Of a stretch of 64,000 nucleotides of DNA, positions 34,218-44,060 are shown one piece after another. Below the pieces are notes generated by a model, which saw only the letters and a program-made list of their open reading frames with translations, did not search any database and was not told where the DNA came from. Numbering within the stretch: the first letter of the stretch is position 1; each line of letters starts with the position of its first letter. Made by a program: the position numbers and the translations under genes. This DNA comes from Vibrio ezurae NBRC 102218 (GTDB taxonomy: Bacteria; Pseudomonadota; Gammaproteobacteria; Enterobacterales; Vibrionaceae): contig NZ_BATM01000008.1 in NCBI RefSeq assembly GCF_000467185.1, positions 62,001-126,000 on the forward strand. Direction: 5' to 3'.

Positions 34218-37200
34218 TTATTGAATAACAGGAAGCTGTTCTAGTGCTTTCTGATCACGGTGGTAACGTGTAAGCAATAGTTTGAACGCAGCCGCTTTGG
34301 TTGCGTCAGCTTGACTTGCTTTGTCCGTTGAGAACGCTTTTAGTTTCTGTTCAATCAATTGGTAGTCGTAATATAGGCTACCTGCCAGAATGTTCTCTTC
34401 GGTTATCGTGTACTGCTTACCTTGTAGGGTAATGTTTGCACCTTGAACATAATCTGAAGCGAGGTGGATACCCACAAACTCACGAAGTTGACGAGCAGGC
34501 TCTTTACCGTAGCTATCACTGTCTGTTGAGTACAGTACCACTTGGTTCAGTAGCGCGTGGAATAGGTTAGTTTTACCTTTAGTCACGCCATTGTCTCTAT
34601 CAAAACCAAAGCCGAGAACGTTTCGTGTTACCGAAGGCTCCAGTTCTTCGATGTCTTGATCAACAACGTCATCTGTCAAAGTATAGAAATCATCAACACT
34701 GGTAATACCTTGCCATTTCCAGCCAGTACTTGAGCTTTCCATAGTGGTTAGATCAAAGTCGGTTGGTAGGTCAGGGTTAGTTCCCATGATTTGCGTAATC
34801 GCCAGTTCATTACATTTTGATTCTGGTGCGGCTACCTTAGCAGGATCAGAACCGTCTACCGCTGCCATAGCGCCAACATAGGTGTTCTTCACATCCGCCA
34901 GTGCCATGCGACATAACATACCTTTGAACAATCGGTTGATTGGCGCAAAGTCCACCATAGCTTGGTGAGTTAGATTGTTAGTCTCACGGTTTGTATGACG
35001 CGTTACCAATTGCTTCATCGCGATTAAACGATCAGGCCAAATACCTAAAGAATCCACTTCATTTGAGTATGGGTGTTCAGGATCTGAAACCGTAGCACTA
35101 GTACTGTTTAGACGACGACCAACGACTTTCACAACCGGTGTGAATTGGTAGAACTGATCCCACATTGAGCTCTTAATTGCAACTTGAACGGCCATAAGAT
35201 CGAACAGTTTAGGTGCATCAGAGTATTGAGTCAGTACTTGTCCTGGTTGCAGTTTATCAGCATCATCCAAACGAGAAAGATCAAGAGTCGTGTACTTACT
35301 CATTAGGAAGGTAAGGCTAGTGACAATAGGATCATTGAAAACAAGCTTGCCATCAGCGCCTTTGAAGTTAATCAATACGGCTGCATCAGGTTGGCTAGCT
35401 ACTTGCAAGAAGAACTTAGCTGTTTTGTCTTTTGCGTTTACTGAATCACAGTACCAAGGGCTGCTGTCGTTCGCACACCATAGATCTAGAGAGTGATCAG
35501 GTAGATTGATACGACCTTCAAGTCCGCCTGTGTCTTCAATAAACTCATGCATTGTTGAAAACTCTTTTCTACGAGCTGCAATGTAACCGTTGTAATTCGT
35601 GTCGAAGTAGGTCGCACGCTCAAAACGTGTATTACGTAGTTTGTAGAAATTTAAGTAAGTTTCAATGTAGTTTTGTGCAATTTGCTCGTTGTTAAAGCCT
35701 GCGTCAAAACGGTTACAGTTACTGTTTAAGGTAACATGACCGTCAGTACAGTATTTATAACCAAAGAAGTTACTGTAGTTGTTGTCATCGCCTTTAGCGT
35801 TTACTTTACCGTCAAGCTGTTGACTTAGTAAGTCCACAGAGCCGGTACGAGTTTCGCCATTATTGATGTCGTTTGCCCATTCATCACGACGCTTCTGGTC
35901 AAATGGTTTCAGTGAATGCCAGTAACTCGCGTTATCCCAATCATCGAAGGTTGTTGCGCGGTTATCTTGGATTTCACGGCGGTAGCCAAAGCGAATAGCG
36001 GCCAAATCGTATGGTCCAAAGCCCATACCGAACATGTCACTGATGTACTCCATTTGCGAGCTGGTCGCAGTAGATAGAGTCACATTTTTGTAGCCAAGTT
36101 TAGCCAATTCTGCTTTTTGCTTATCAATGGCTGCTTTGGTGTAGAAGTGCTTGTAATCCAATGAGCCTTTGAAGTTATGGCGTAGGCCAATACTGTGACC
36201 AAATTCATGGATAATCGTACCGACAAAACCTACCGCTGCTGTTTTTAATACCATGTCATGGCGAAGTGCTTTCGGCAGTTTTTTCAGTTGCTTAAGCTTA
36301 CCGCCAACAATACCATCAACCCATAGCTCTGGTTGTTTCCAATCAATCGCATAACCTTTGATACCTTTAGGCAGAACGGAATAGTTACCACCAAGGTTCA
36401 CGGCGTCAGCCGTCATAATGTTATGCTCAGAGTTGTAGCTCATACGCTTGTTATACAGTTCAAGTACGTTTGTAGAGTAGGCTACCGCTTGTTGATTGGT
36501 TTGGACATCGCTTGTATCGCGATTGACTTTTTCTGATAGGTTTTGCAGCTCACTGAATTGCAGTGGATCTTTAGATACTTGCTCTAAAGTCTCATGCATC
36601 ATCGGCAACATGTTAGAACCACTTTGCAGTGCAGCCGCCAGTTTTTGGTTGGCTTCTTTCGTTAGCATGTCTTGGTCGTGAGGCTGACTTGCATTGGCGA
36701 TCGCATGTGCAATGTCCAATGGTGCTTCTTTCGCTGTTTGGTTTAGACTCGCCGTATTATTAATCGTACGAGCAAAGTCTGTCACACCTTCTAGCTTAGT
36801 GTTTTGTAGTGCAGGCATTGGGTAAGTTGCGCCTGTACTTTCTTTAACTGAATCAGAGTTTAAACGACCTAAGTTGTACTCACGTACGAATACATCGTAT
36901 GAGAACGCGGCATTGCCTAGGAAGTTACCACTGAATTGGTTAAAGCCAGCACTGATGATTTCACCTGTTAGAGGATCAACACTGCTGTTTGCTACACCCA
37001 GTAGGCCGTTATCAAGAGGTTGATCAAACAGTCTTAGGAAGTTGTAACGTAAATCACCGTAACGCTTGTCTTTAGCTTGTACAAAGTTGATGTGAGGCAA
37101 CCCTGTGTGGTACATGCTATTTTGCGTATTGATAATCGCTTCAGCTTCTTTTGCTGCGGCAAGGAATACGGCGTTATCTTCTTTCCAGAAGTCATTCGAC

Positions 37201-38117
37201 AAGTAGTACGTTTCTTCTTTCTTATTCGGATTGAAGCGTTCTAGGTACGAGCGGCTGTAGCCTGATTTACCTGATTGATAATCATCATCGCGGTAAGAGT
37301 GCTGGGTTTTAAAGAAGCCGTATGTGCTGTTGTCTGCTTCTTGATAAGGTACTGGCTTATAGTCTTTTGACACGACTTTATCGCGCTCAACCATAGAGAA
37401 GTATTCGGTCGTTTGGAAGCTCAGTTTGTCGAAGTCCCAATCGCTTGCAAACTTAGGAATACAACTTTGACTTGGTACTGAATAAACCGATTTTAGCTCG
37501 AAGTTAATCACGCCATTTTTTAGGTCAAGTAAGTAGCCTTTCCATTTGTCTGCGTCCACTTGTGCAAGAACAGAGCTGACAGGTTGCACAGCACAATGCA
37601 GAGAGAATAGGTTATTCATGTCTTGCTCGGCGATGCTTACGTTCGAGAAGTCAGGAATGAAGTAGTGCTTTTGATCCCAAGTTAATGCGTCACTTGAATC
37701 AACTTGCTCTTTGTTAGTACATTTGTTGTAGCTGTCTTCAGTACATTTGTAGTCAACGTATTCGCCGCCAATCGTTAGGATTGGACGGTAGTTGTTGTCT
37801 GTATTAAAGCGAGCGTCATGGCCGTCACCTACATTATCAGAATCAAGTTGTAGAACTTGAAGTCCGTTTTCGGTTAGGCGAAGTTTTACCAGCTTAACAT
37901 CATCAGGCACTTTACCGCGTACAGCAGTAAGGTAGCGTGGAGTCTCGCCCAGCATACGACGGTATAAAAAGGTTTTTGAGGATAGTGTGTTTATATCCGA
38001 CACTTTGAGTTCAAAAGGAGAGCGATCAACTTTGTCATACGCTTCATCCTTGGGACCACAGCCTACAAGTCCTATGGTTGCAGCAAGAATACTGCAACCT
38101 AATAAGCTCTTATTCAT
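34218..38117 (-). CDS. Very large zinc metalloprotease lipoprotein
   Basis: The 1299-residue protein has a lipoprotein signal ([20 protein letters not shown], with lipobox LVGC ending at Cys20), so it should sit in the membrane facing the periplasm or cell surface. The zinc site IIHEFGHSIGLRHNF is near residue 640 (HExxHxxGxxH, metzincin type), and about 55 residues later MFGMGFGPYDLAAI is a likely Met-turn region. It resembles the DUF5117/DUF4953 family of secreted proteases, but is longer. Its start overlaps the end of the OppF-like ATPase gene by 8 bases, which places it in the importer operon. The substrate is unknown. Confidence 0.78.
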   Translation of the reverse strand: MNKSLLGCSILAATIGLVGCGPKDEAYDKVDRSPFELKVSDINTLSSKTFLYRRMLGETPRYLTAVRGKVPDDVKLVKLRLTENGLQVLQLDSDNVGDGHDARFNTDNNYRPILTIGGEYVDYKCTEDSYNKCTNKEQVDSSDALTWDQKHYFIPDFSNVSIAEQDMNNLFSLHCAVQPVSSVLAQVDADKWKGYLLDLKNGVINFELKSVYSVPSQSCIPKFASDWDFDKLSFQTTEYFSMVERDKVVSKDYKPVPYQEADNSTYGFFKTQHSYRDDDYQSGKSGYSRSYLERFNPNKKEETYYLSNDFWKEDNAVFLAAAKEAEAIINTQNSMYHTGLPHINFVQAKDKRYGDLRYNFLRLFDQPLDNGLLGVANSSVDPLTGEIISAGFNQFSGNFLGNAAFSYDVFVREYNLGRLNSDSVKESTGATYPMPALQNTKLEGVTDFARTINNTASLNQTAKEAPLDIAHAIANASQPHDQDMLTKEANQKLAAALQSGSNMLPMMHETLEQVSKDPLQFSELQNLSEKVNRDTSDVQTNQQAVAYSTNVLELYNKRMSYNSEHNIMTADAVNLGGNYSVLPKGIKGYAIDWKQPELWVDGIVGGKLKQLKKLPKALRHDMVLKTAAVGFVGTIIHEFGHSIGLRHNFKGSLDYKHFYTKAAIDKQKAELAKLGYKNVTLSTATSSQMEYISDMFGMGFGPYDLAAIRFGYRREIQDNRATTFDDWDNASYWHSLKPFDQKRRDEWANDINNGETRTGSVDLLSQQLDGKVNAKGDDNNYSNFFGYKYCTDGHVTLNSNCNRFDAGFNNEQIAQNYIETYLNFYKLRNTRFERATYFDTNYNGYIAARRKEFSTMHEFIEDTGGLEGRINLPDHSLDLWCANDSSPWYCDSVNAKDKTAKFFLQVASQPDAAVLINFKGADGKLVFNDPIVTSLTFLMSKYTTLDLSRLDDADKLQPGQVLTQYSDAPKLFDLMAVQVAIKSSMWDQFYQFTPVVKVVGRRLNSTSATVSDPEHPYSNEVDSLGIWPDRLIAMKQLVTRHTNRETNNLTHQAMVDFAPINRLFKGMLCRMALADVKNTYVGAMAAVDGSDPAKVAAPESKCNELAITQIMGTNPDLPTDFDLTTMESSSTGWKWQGITSVDDFYTLTDDVVDQDIEELEPSVTRNVLGFGFDRDNGVTKGKTNLFHALLNQVVLYSTDSDSYGKEPARQLREFVGIHLASDYVQGANITLQGKQYTITEENILAGSLYYDYQLIEQKLKAFSTDKASQADATKAAAFKLLLTRYHRDQKALEQLPVIQ

Positions 38118-39099
38118 TATTATTTCCTGGTAATAATTGTACTAAATGACATGCTACTTTGTGCTCGTCGCAACTTAGGGTAGGGGAATGTTCAAAACAC
38201 CCTTTTTCAGCAAGACGGCATCTTGTTGAAAAGGCACAGCCTTTTGGTGGATTCATCGGAGATGGAATATCACCATTGAGTATTATTCTGTCTTTCTTAG
38301 CCCATGGATCTGGCTGAGGAATGGCAGAAATCAATGCTTCTGTGTAGGGGTGTTTAGGGGTGTTGTAGACATCTTCGGCTTTGCCTATTTCAACAAACTT
38401 ACCTAAGTACATTACGGCAATTACGTCCGAAACATGTCGGACTACAGAAAGATCATGCGCAATAAAAATTAATGCGATGTTCATTTCTTTTTGTAAGTCG
38501 AGCAGTAAGTTCACAATTTGCGCTTGCACAGAAACGTCTAATGCCGATACTGACTCATCACAGACAATCAGCTTGGGCTTTAGCGCTATTGCGCGTGCAA
38601 TTCCGATACGCTGACGCTGACCACCTGAAAATTCATGTGGAAAACGTGAAGCCGCATCAGGACGTAATCCTACTTTGACTAACAATTCTGAAACCCATTG
38701 GTCTCTTTCTTTGGGAGTTCCAATACCGTGGATCTGGAAGGGTTCTTTGATGATATCCCCGACAGTATGGCGTTGGTTTAAACTCTCAAGTGGATCTTGC
38801 AGTATGATTTGCATTTCTTTGCGAAGAGAGATCATCTCTTTTGCTTTTAGGTTCGTAATATCACGACCTTCAAAGAAAATGCGTCCTGCTGTTGGCTCGT
38901 ACAATTTAAGTAATGTACGTCCTACGGTGCTTTTACCACACCCAGATTCGCCCACAAGACCAATGGTTTGCCCCGGATAAAGATCAAAAGAGACCCCATC
39001 CACGGCGTAAACGTATTTTTTATCTTGAAACAGTTTGTTGGACACTAAAAAGTGCTGCTTCAAATCTTTAATTTGGAGTAAAGGCGTTGCCTGTGTCAT
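38110..39099 (-). CDS. Peptide ABC transporter ATPase, OppF/DppF-like
   Basis: The 329-residue ABC ATPase energises peptide import at the inner membrane. Walker A is [12 protein letters not shown] (near residue 48), the signature [14 protein letters not shown] and Walker [13 protein letters not shown]. The C-terminal oligopeptide-transporter extension with clustered cysteines ([14 protein letters not shown]) is a mark of the Opp/Dpp/Yej group. The ATG overlaps the end of the oppD-like gene. E. coli YejF fuses the two ATPases; here they are separate proteins. Confidence 0.9.
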   Translation of the reverse strand: MTQATPLLQIKDLKQHFLVSNKLFQDKKYVYAVDGVSFDLYPGQTIGLVGESGCGKSTVGRTLLKLYEPTAGRIFFEGRDITNLKAKEMISLRKEMQIILQDPLESLNQRHTVGDIIKEPFQIHGIGTPKERDQWVSELLVKVGLRPDAASRFPHEFSGGQRQRIGIARAIALKPKLIVCDESVSALDVSVQAQIVNLLLDLQKEMNIALIFIAHDLSVVRHVSDVIAVMYLGKFVEIGKAEDVYNTPKHPYTEALISAIPQPDPWAKKDRIILNGDIPSPMNPPKGCAFSTRCRLAEKGCFEHSPTLSCDEHKVACHLVQLLPGNNNE

Positions 39100-40088
39100 T
39101 ACATAACCTCTTTAACAGCAAGACAAGAAACAAGGTGGCCAGCTTCCACCAATGCCGATTCAGGTTTGGTGTTGTGACAATGCTCCATTGCTTTGCTGCA
39201 ACGGTTTACAAAACGACATCCTGACGGCATATCTTTTAACTGCGGTACGCTACCCTCAATGGTAGTGAGTTGCGTTTTGGGTACCGACGAGATAGTGGGC
39301 ATAGATGCCAGAAGACCTTGTGTGTAAGGGTGTGATGGCTTACCAAAAATTTGATAAACATCGCCTTGTTCAACAACGTTTCCTGCGTACATGACGGCAA
39401 CGTCATCACAGATTTCGGCCACAACGCCAAGATCATGAGTGATGAACAAAATAGCCATACCCAGTTGCTCTTGCATCTGTTTCATCAGCTCAAGAATCTG
39501 TGCTTGAATGGTGACATCCAGTGCCGTTGTCGGTTCATCTGCGATTAATACTTTTGGCTCACAGGCGAGGGCCATTGCGATCATAACGCGTTGGCGCATA
39601 CCGCCAGACAACTCATGAGGATAAACATCTAAACGTTTTTCAGGTTCAGAAATTCCGACCTTTTTAAACATTTCAAGTGCCGCCTGACGACGAGTGGCAT
39701 CAGTGGTGTATTTAGTGCTGTGTAGCTCATACACTTCTTCAACTTGCTTACCGACACGAACGACAGGGTTAAGCGCTGTCATTGGATCTTGGAAGATCAT
39801 AGAAATGTCGTGACCGCGAAGTTTACAACGCTCTGCTTCGTTGAGCTTGCTAATATCACGGCCTTCAAAGAGGATCTCACCGTCGGTCACATTGCCATAA
39901 GGTTGAGGCAATAGGTTCATGATGGAAGCGGCGGTAATACTCTTGCCACAGCCAGACTCACCCACGATACCCAGTGTGCGACCTTTGATCAGATCAAAGG
40001 TAACGCCGTTGAGTGCGGTAATATCACCTTCGTCGGTATTGAAGGTAGTGGTCACGTTACGCAGTGACAGTATTGCTTTATTTGACAT
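39099..40088 (-). CDS. Peptide ABC transporter ATPase, OppD/DppD-like
   Basis: The 329-residue ABC ATPase forms a pair with the OppF-like protein. Walker [13 protein letters not shown] (near residue 38), signature [14 protein letters not shown], Walker [14 protein letters not shown] and the C-terminal motif [14 protein letters not shown] are all present. It starts 11 bases after the binding-protein stop and overlaps the next gene by one base. Confidence 0.9.
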   Translation of the reverse strand: MSNKAILSLRNVTTTFNTDEGDITALNGVTFDLIKGRTLGIVGESGCGKSITAASIMNLLPQPYGNVTDGEILFEGRDISKLNEAERCKLRGHDISMIFQDPMTALNPVVRVGKQVEEVYELHSTKYTTDATRRQAALEMFKKVGISEPEKRLDVYPHELSGGMRQRVMIAMALACEPKVLIADEPTTALDVTIQAQILELMKQMQEQLGMAILFITHDLGVVAEICDDVAVMYAGNVVEQGDVYQIFGKPSHPYTQGLLASMPTISSVPKTQLTTIEGSVPQLKDMPSGCRFVNRCSKAMEHCHNTKPESALVEAGHLVSCLAVKEVM

Positions 40089-40099
40089 GCTTAGAGACC

Positions 40100-41980
40100 T
40101 TATTGACCGATAACTTGAGTACTTAAGTGCGTGATTTTAGGGAAGGTTCTACCTTCACTTTTCGCTGCTAGAACGTCACGCTTCATATCGGTATCAATCC
40201 ACATTAATCCTAAATCCAATGTCGATTCGTCGAATAGGTAGCGAGATTGAGCGGTACCTACTTTCTCTGGTAGACGCACATAGCGCCAATGCGCTGCGCG
40301 AGCAAACTGAGAGACAGTACCTGGGATAAAGCAGTTTGATGCCATCACCATGCGTTGGATCTTGTTCGATTGCTTCACTTGCTCTTCAACCGTTGACGCT
40401 TCATCGAATTTCTTAATGAGCTTATCCATCTCAGGATCGGCAAAGCTGAAGAAGTTATTGGTTTGTGGCACAACATTACTTGAATGGAAGTATTGTCGAT
40501 ACGCAGGGTATAGACTGGATGACATAGACAAGTACGCCATCTGGAATTTCTTCTCTAGTAGCGATTTAAACCCGGTAGAGCTATCAACCAGCTTAAGCTC
40601 AATATCTAAACCTGCTTTTTTCGCTTGTTCTTTTAAGATAATGACATCAGCGGTAGAGCGAGGGCTTAAATAAGTCAATGTGACTTGCAGCGGTTGTCCT
40701 TTCGCGTTGTACAACAGACCATCTGAGCCGAGCTTGGTGTAGCCGGCTTTAGCAAAATGCTTCTTCGCTTCAACAGGAGAAAATGGCTTAACCCCAATAT
40801 TTTTTGGCGTTGAATAAGCACCCACTAAAGTGCCAAATCCATTTTGTCGTCTTGCTTCACCATGACGTACGTGTTTGATAACTGAGTCAAAGTTAGTGGC
40901 GTACGCTACACCTTCTCTAAGCTCTGCATTCTTGAGTACTGGATCAACCATGTTTAAGAACAAACCAGCAGGTCCCATAGAGACTTCGTTATTGACCATC
41001 GATTTTACGATATAGCCTTTTCGGAACGGTTCAGAGTTCGTTTTATCAAACCACAGCTTTTGTGAGTTGATATTGAAAACGTCCAGTTCGCCTTTTTCAA
41101 AATAACGATACGCAAGATCAGGGTCACGGATTACAGAGAAGCGGATCTTGTCTACATTGAATCGATTTTTTAGGTAGCGGTTGTGGTAACCCCACCAGTC
41201 TTTAACGTGAGAAAGCTCGACGGTGCGACCTTTTTTCAGTGCCGAAACATAGAAAGCGCCAGTTGTTGGTTCTGCTTTCCAGTTGTATTCACGGATGTAG
41301 TTTTTACCGATGCCATGTTTGAAAAAGTGTCTAGGCTTTGGCTGTAAATTGATGCGGTCAATAAGCTGAGCTTCAGGTAACGCATCCGACGAGTGCAGTG
41401 CAATGGTGTACTTGTCGTAAATAGTTAAACCAGTGACTTTCTTGGTGTAATAGTTGTTATAAAAAGGTGCGTGCACATTTTTATTGGTCACGTATTCAAA
41501 TAGAAACGCGTAGTCATCGGCGGTAATTGGCACACCATCAGACCACTTAGCTTTAGGATCTAAACGGAAATACATGGTTTTGTTGTCTTTACCAAAGGCC
41601 CACTGCTCAGCCAACTCAGGGTAGGGCTGTAGCGTATTTGGGTGAATACCAAGTAGGTTTGGATGACCGTCTAACAGGTACGAACGAAACGCAGTGTTAG
41701 CGTCAGGGCCGATAGTACGCATTGTTAATGGGTACGACGGAACATACAGATTCAACGTACCACCACGTTTGGCGTTCGGGCTGGCAAATAATGGAAGATC
41801 AGAGTTTGATATCCATTTTAAATCTTTTGGTAACTGAGGCGTTTGTTTGGCCTGTTGCGCACTGGTATGTTGCGGCGCTTGCGCCGCAGCTGTTGCCGCA
41901 TCGGCATAAACGGGCGCTAACAGTGTTGTTCCTAATAGCGCAACCAATAACGTTGATAATTTTCGTGTATTTAGATTCAT
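40100..41980 (-). CDS. Family 5 extracellular peptide-binding protein (YejA-like)
   Basis: The 626-residue periplasmic protein has a signal peptide (KLSTLLVALLGTTLLAPVYADA) and the SBP_bac_5 fold: RGGTLNLYVPSYPLT, then PYPELAEQWAF and WSDGVPITADDYAFLFEY, the family signature. Length and sequence flavour match YejA, which binds peptides such as microcin C, more than DppA (535). I chose the ATG at 41980, four bases after the permease stop. It captures the peptide and passes it to the two permeases. Confidence 0.88.
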   Translation of the reverse strand: MNLNTRKLSTLLVALLGTTLLAPVYADAATAAAQAPQHTSAQQAKQTPQLPKDLKWISNSDLPLFASPNAKRGGTLNLYVPSYPLTMRTIGPDANTAFRSYLLDGHPNLLGIHPNTLQPYPELAEQWAFGKDNKTMYFRLDPKAKWSDGVPITADDYAFLFEYVTNKNVHAPFYNNYYTKKVTGLTIYDKYTIALHSSDALPEAQLIDRINLQPKPRHFFKHGIGKNYIREYNWKAEPTTGAFYVSALKKGRTVELSHVKDWWGYHNRYLKNRFNVDKIRFSVIRDPDLAYRYFEKGELDVFNINSQKLWFDKTNSEPFRKGYIVKSMVNNEVSMGPAGLFLNMVDPVLKNAELREGVAYATNFDSVIKHVRHGEARRQNGFGTLVGAYSTPKNIGVKPFSPVEAKKHFAKAGYTKLGSDGLLYNAKGQPLQVTLTYLSPRSTADVIILKEQAKKAGLDIELKLVDSSTGFKSLLEKKFQMAYLSMSSSLYPAYRQYFHSSNVVPQTNNFFSFADPEMDKLIKKFDEASTVEEQVKQSNKIQRMVMASNCFIPGTVSQFARAAHWRYVRLPEKVGTAQSRYLFDESTLDLGLMWIDTDMKRDVLAAKSEGRTFPKITHLSTQVIGQ

Positions 41981-41984
41981 GATA

Positions 41985-43028
41985 TTAGCTGTACTTCGTT
42001 TGTTTCTTAGGATCAAAGGCTTCACGGATAGCTTCACCGATGAAGGTAATCATGGTGAGAATTCCCACAATCGAGAACACAACTGAGCTCATGATCCACC
42101 ATGCATCTAGGTTAGATTTACCTTGTTGCAACAAGTCACCCCAGCTTGGGGTAGGGGGAGTTAAGCCTAACCCTAAGTAATCCAGTGCGGTTAAGGTTGA
42201 GATGTTAGCCACAATGGTAAATGGCGCTAAAGTCACAATCATAACCAAGGTGTTAGGTAAGATGTGTTTAGTGATAATTCGCCACGTGCTTGCGCCTTGC
42301 GCTCTTGCCGCCAGTACGTATTCTCGCGCTCGCTCTTTATAGGAGATGGAACGCATATACCAAGTAATCGGTATCCAGCCAAAGAGGACGTTGATAAAGA
42401 CAAATAAGACAAAGTTAGGCTTCATGATCGAGACTAATATCATGATCACGTACAGCATAGGCAGCATCGACCAAACTTCGATAATACGCTGCATAATCAG
42501 ATCGAATTTGCCCCCTAAATACCCCATAGCACTGCCAATAATGACCCCAATGAAGTAACAGATAGCAAGGGTAATAAAGGCATAGAAAATGGCGATGCGG
42601 AAGCCGTAGACCAAACGTGCCAATACATCGCGACCTGAATTGTCAGTGCCAAGATAGTGCTGAGCATGTGCATTTGGTGCACTCGGTGGAAAACCGTTAG
42701 AGTAGTCTTGCTCTAATGGATTCCAAGGGACGATAGGCATGACTATCCAGTCACCTTTATCCTCTTTTTCAAATTTTGCTTGCAGTGCACGATAGTCGGC
42801 TTCGTAGCCGTATTGCTCACCAAAATCATTCCCGGTATGTATTTTTGAATAGGTCGGAAAATACAGGTGTCCTTGGTAAGACACCACGAGTGCTTTGCTA
42901 TTGACCAATGCCTCTGAAAATAGCGACAACACGACCAGCAATAGCAAGAAGATAAGAGAAAAGTAGCCACGTTTAATTGAACGAAAGCGTGCTATTTTCT
43001 TTTTAGTTAATTCATCAAAGTTAAACAT
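41985..43028 (-). CDS. Peptide ABC transporter permease, YejE/OppC-like
   Basis: The 347-residue inner-membrane permease has an N-terminal helix (GYFSLIFLLLLVVLSLF) and a long periplasmic loop before the BPD_transp_1 core. The loop motif HYLGTDNSGRDVLARLVYGFR is typical of YejE/OppC. The EAA loop is YVLAARAQGASTWRIITKHILPN. It begins exactly at the YejB-like stop and precedes the binding protein by four bases. Confidence 0.9.
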   Translation of the reverse strand: MFNFDELTKKKIARFRSIKRGYFSLIFLLLLVVLSLFSEALVNSKALVVSYQGHLYFPTYSKIHTGNDFGEQYGYEADYRALQAKFEKEDKGDWIVMPIVPWNPLEQDYSNGFPPSAPNAHAQHYLGTDNSGRDVLARLVYGFRIAIFYAFITLAICYFIGVIIGSAMGYLGGKFDLIMQRIIEVWSMLPMLYVIMILVSIMKPNFVLFVFINVLFGWIPITWYMRSISYKERAREYVLAARAQGASTWRIITKHILPNTLVMIVTLAPFTIVANISTLTALDYLGLGLTPPTPSWGDLLQQGKSNLDAWWIMSSVVFSIVGILTMITFIGEAIREAFDPKKQTKYS

Positions 43029-44032
43029 TATTTACCAAACTTAACGCGAGGATCAACGGCGGCAACACACAGATCCGATATGATATTGCCAAACATAAGT
43101 AGCAGTGCAGACAGCGATAAAATACCCATTACAACAGGGTAATCTCTTTGAATAATCGCTTCGTAGCCCAACAGTCCAATACCATCGATATTGAAGACCA
43201 CTTCAATTAAGAAAGAACCGGCAAGGAAGACACTGATCACTGAACCAAAATGGCTAGCGATAGGGATTAAACTGTTTCTAAGCGCGTGTTTGTACACAGA
43301 ATCTTTATAGGTTAAGCCTTTGCTTACCGCTGTTTTGATGTAATCCGAAGACAGGTTCTCTAATAAGTTATTTTTCATCGTCATTGTTAAAATGGCGACG
43401 TCAGCAATGGTGTAACAAATCACCGGTAAGATGGCGTGCGAAAATAGGTCTTGCACTTTGCCTAGCAGTGAAAGCTCTTCAAAGTTATTGCTGGTAAAGC
43501 CCCCAAGAGGCAGTACATCGAAATAAAACGCCAATAAGGAGAGCAACAGCACCCCTAATACGTAGTTCGGCATCGAGTAGCCGATGAAAATGATAACCGA
43601 GCTGAGGTTATCGCCTTTACTACCGTGATGTATTGCTTTGTAGATCCCCAAAGGAATGGCAATGCCGTAACTCAAAATTAACGCAATAAGCCCGTAAAAT
43701 AACGATACAGGCATACGCTCTTTGATCATGTTCCAGACCGGATCATAGTAGCGAGTTGATACACCAAGGTTGAGATGAACCAAGTCTTTCAACCAGTCGG
43801 AATACGCGATGTAGACAGGTTTATCCATGCCGTACAGCGCTTTTAACTCGTTGATTTCACTTTCTGAAAGGGTTTGAGAAGCCGTTTTAGATCCACCGCT
43901 CATCTGCATTTGTGAGATCATTCGTTCAACAGGGCCACCTGGAACAAAACGAGTCAAACAAAAGATCAATACTGTAATTCCTAGAAAGGTAGGAATGATC
44001 AGTAACAGTCTTTTTATAAAGTAACCTAGCAA
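43028..44032 (-). CDS. Peptide ABC transporter permease, YejB/OppB-like
   Basis: The 334-residue permease starts MLGYFIKRLLLIIPTFLGIT and continues to RFVPGGPVE, close to the YejB N-terminus. The EAA loop (YIKTAVSKGLTYKDSVYKHALRN) and about six membrane helices mark it as a BPD_transp_1 subunit. It partners the YejE-like protein. It starts 28 bases after the outer-membrane protein gene. Confidence 0.9.
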   Translation of the reverse strand: MLGYFIKRLLLIIPTFLGITVLIFCLTRFVPGGPVERMISQMQMSGGSKTASQTLSESEINELKALYGMDKPVYIAYSDWLKDLVHLNLGVSTRYYDPVWNMIKERMPVSLFYGLIALILSYGIAIPLGIYKAIHHGSKGDNLSSVIIFIGYSMPNYVLGVLLLSLLAFYFDVLPLGGFTSNNFEELSLLGKVQDLFSHAILPVICYTIADVAILTMTMKNNLLENLSSDYIKTAVSKGLTYKDSVYKHALRNSLIPIASHFGSVISVFLAGSFLIEVVFNIDGIGLLGYEAIIQRDYPVVMGILSLSALLLMFGNIISDLCVAAVDPRVKFGK

Positions 44033-44060
44033 TTTAATTTCCTTACTTAGTATTGACGGC

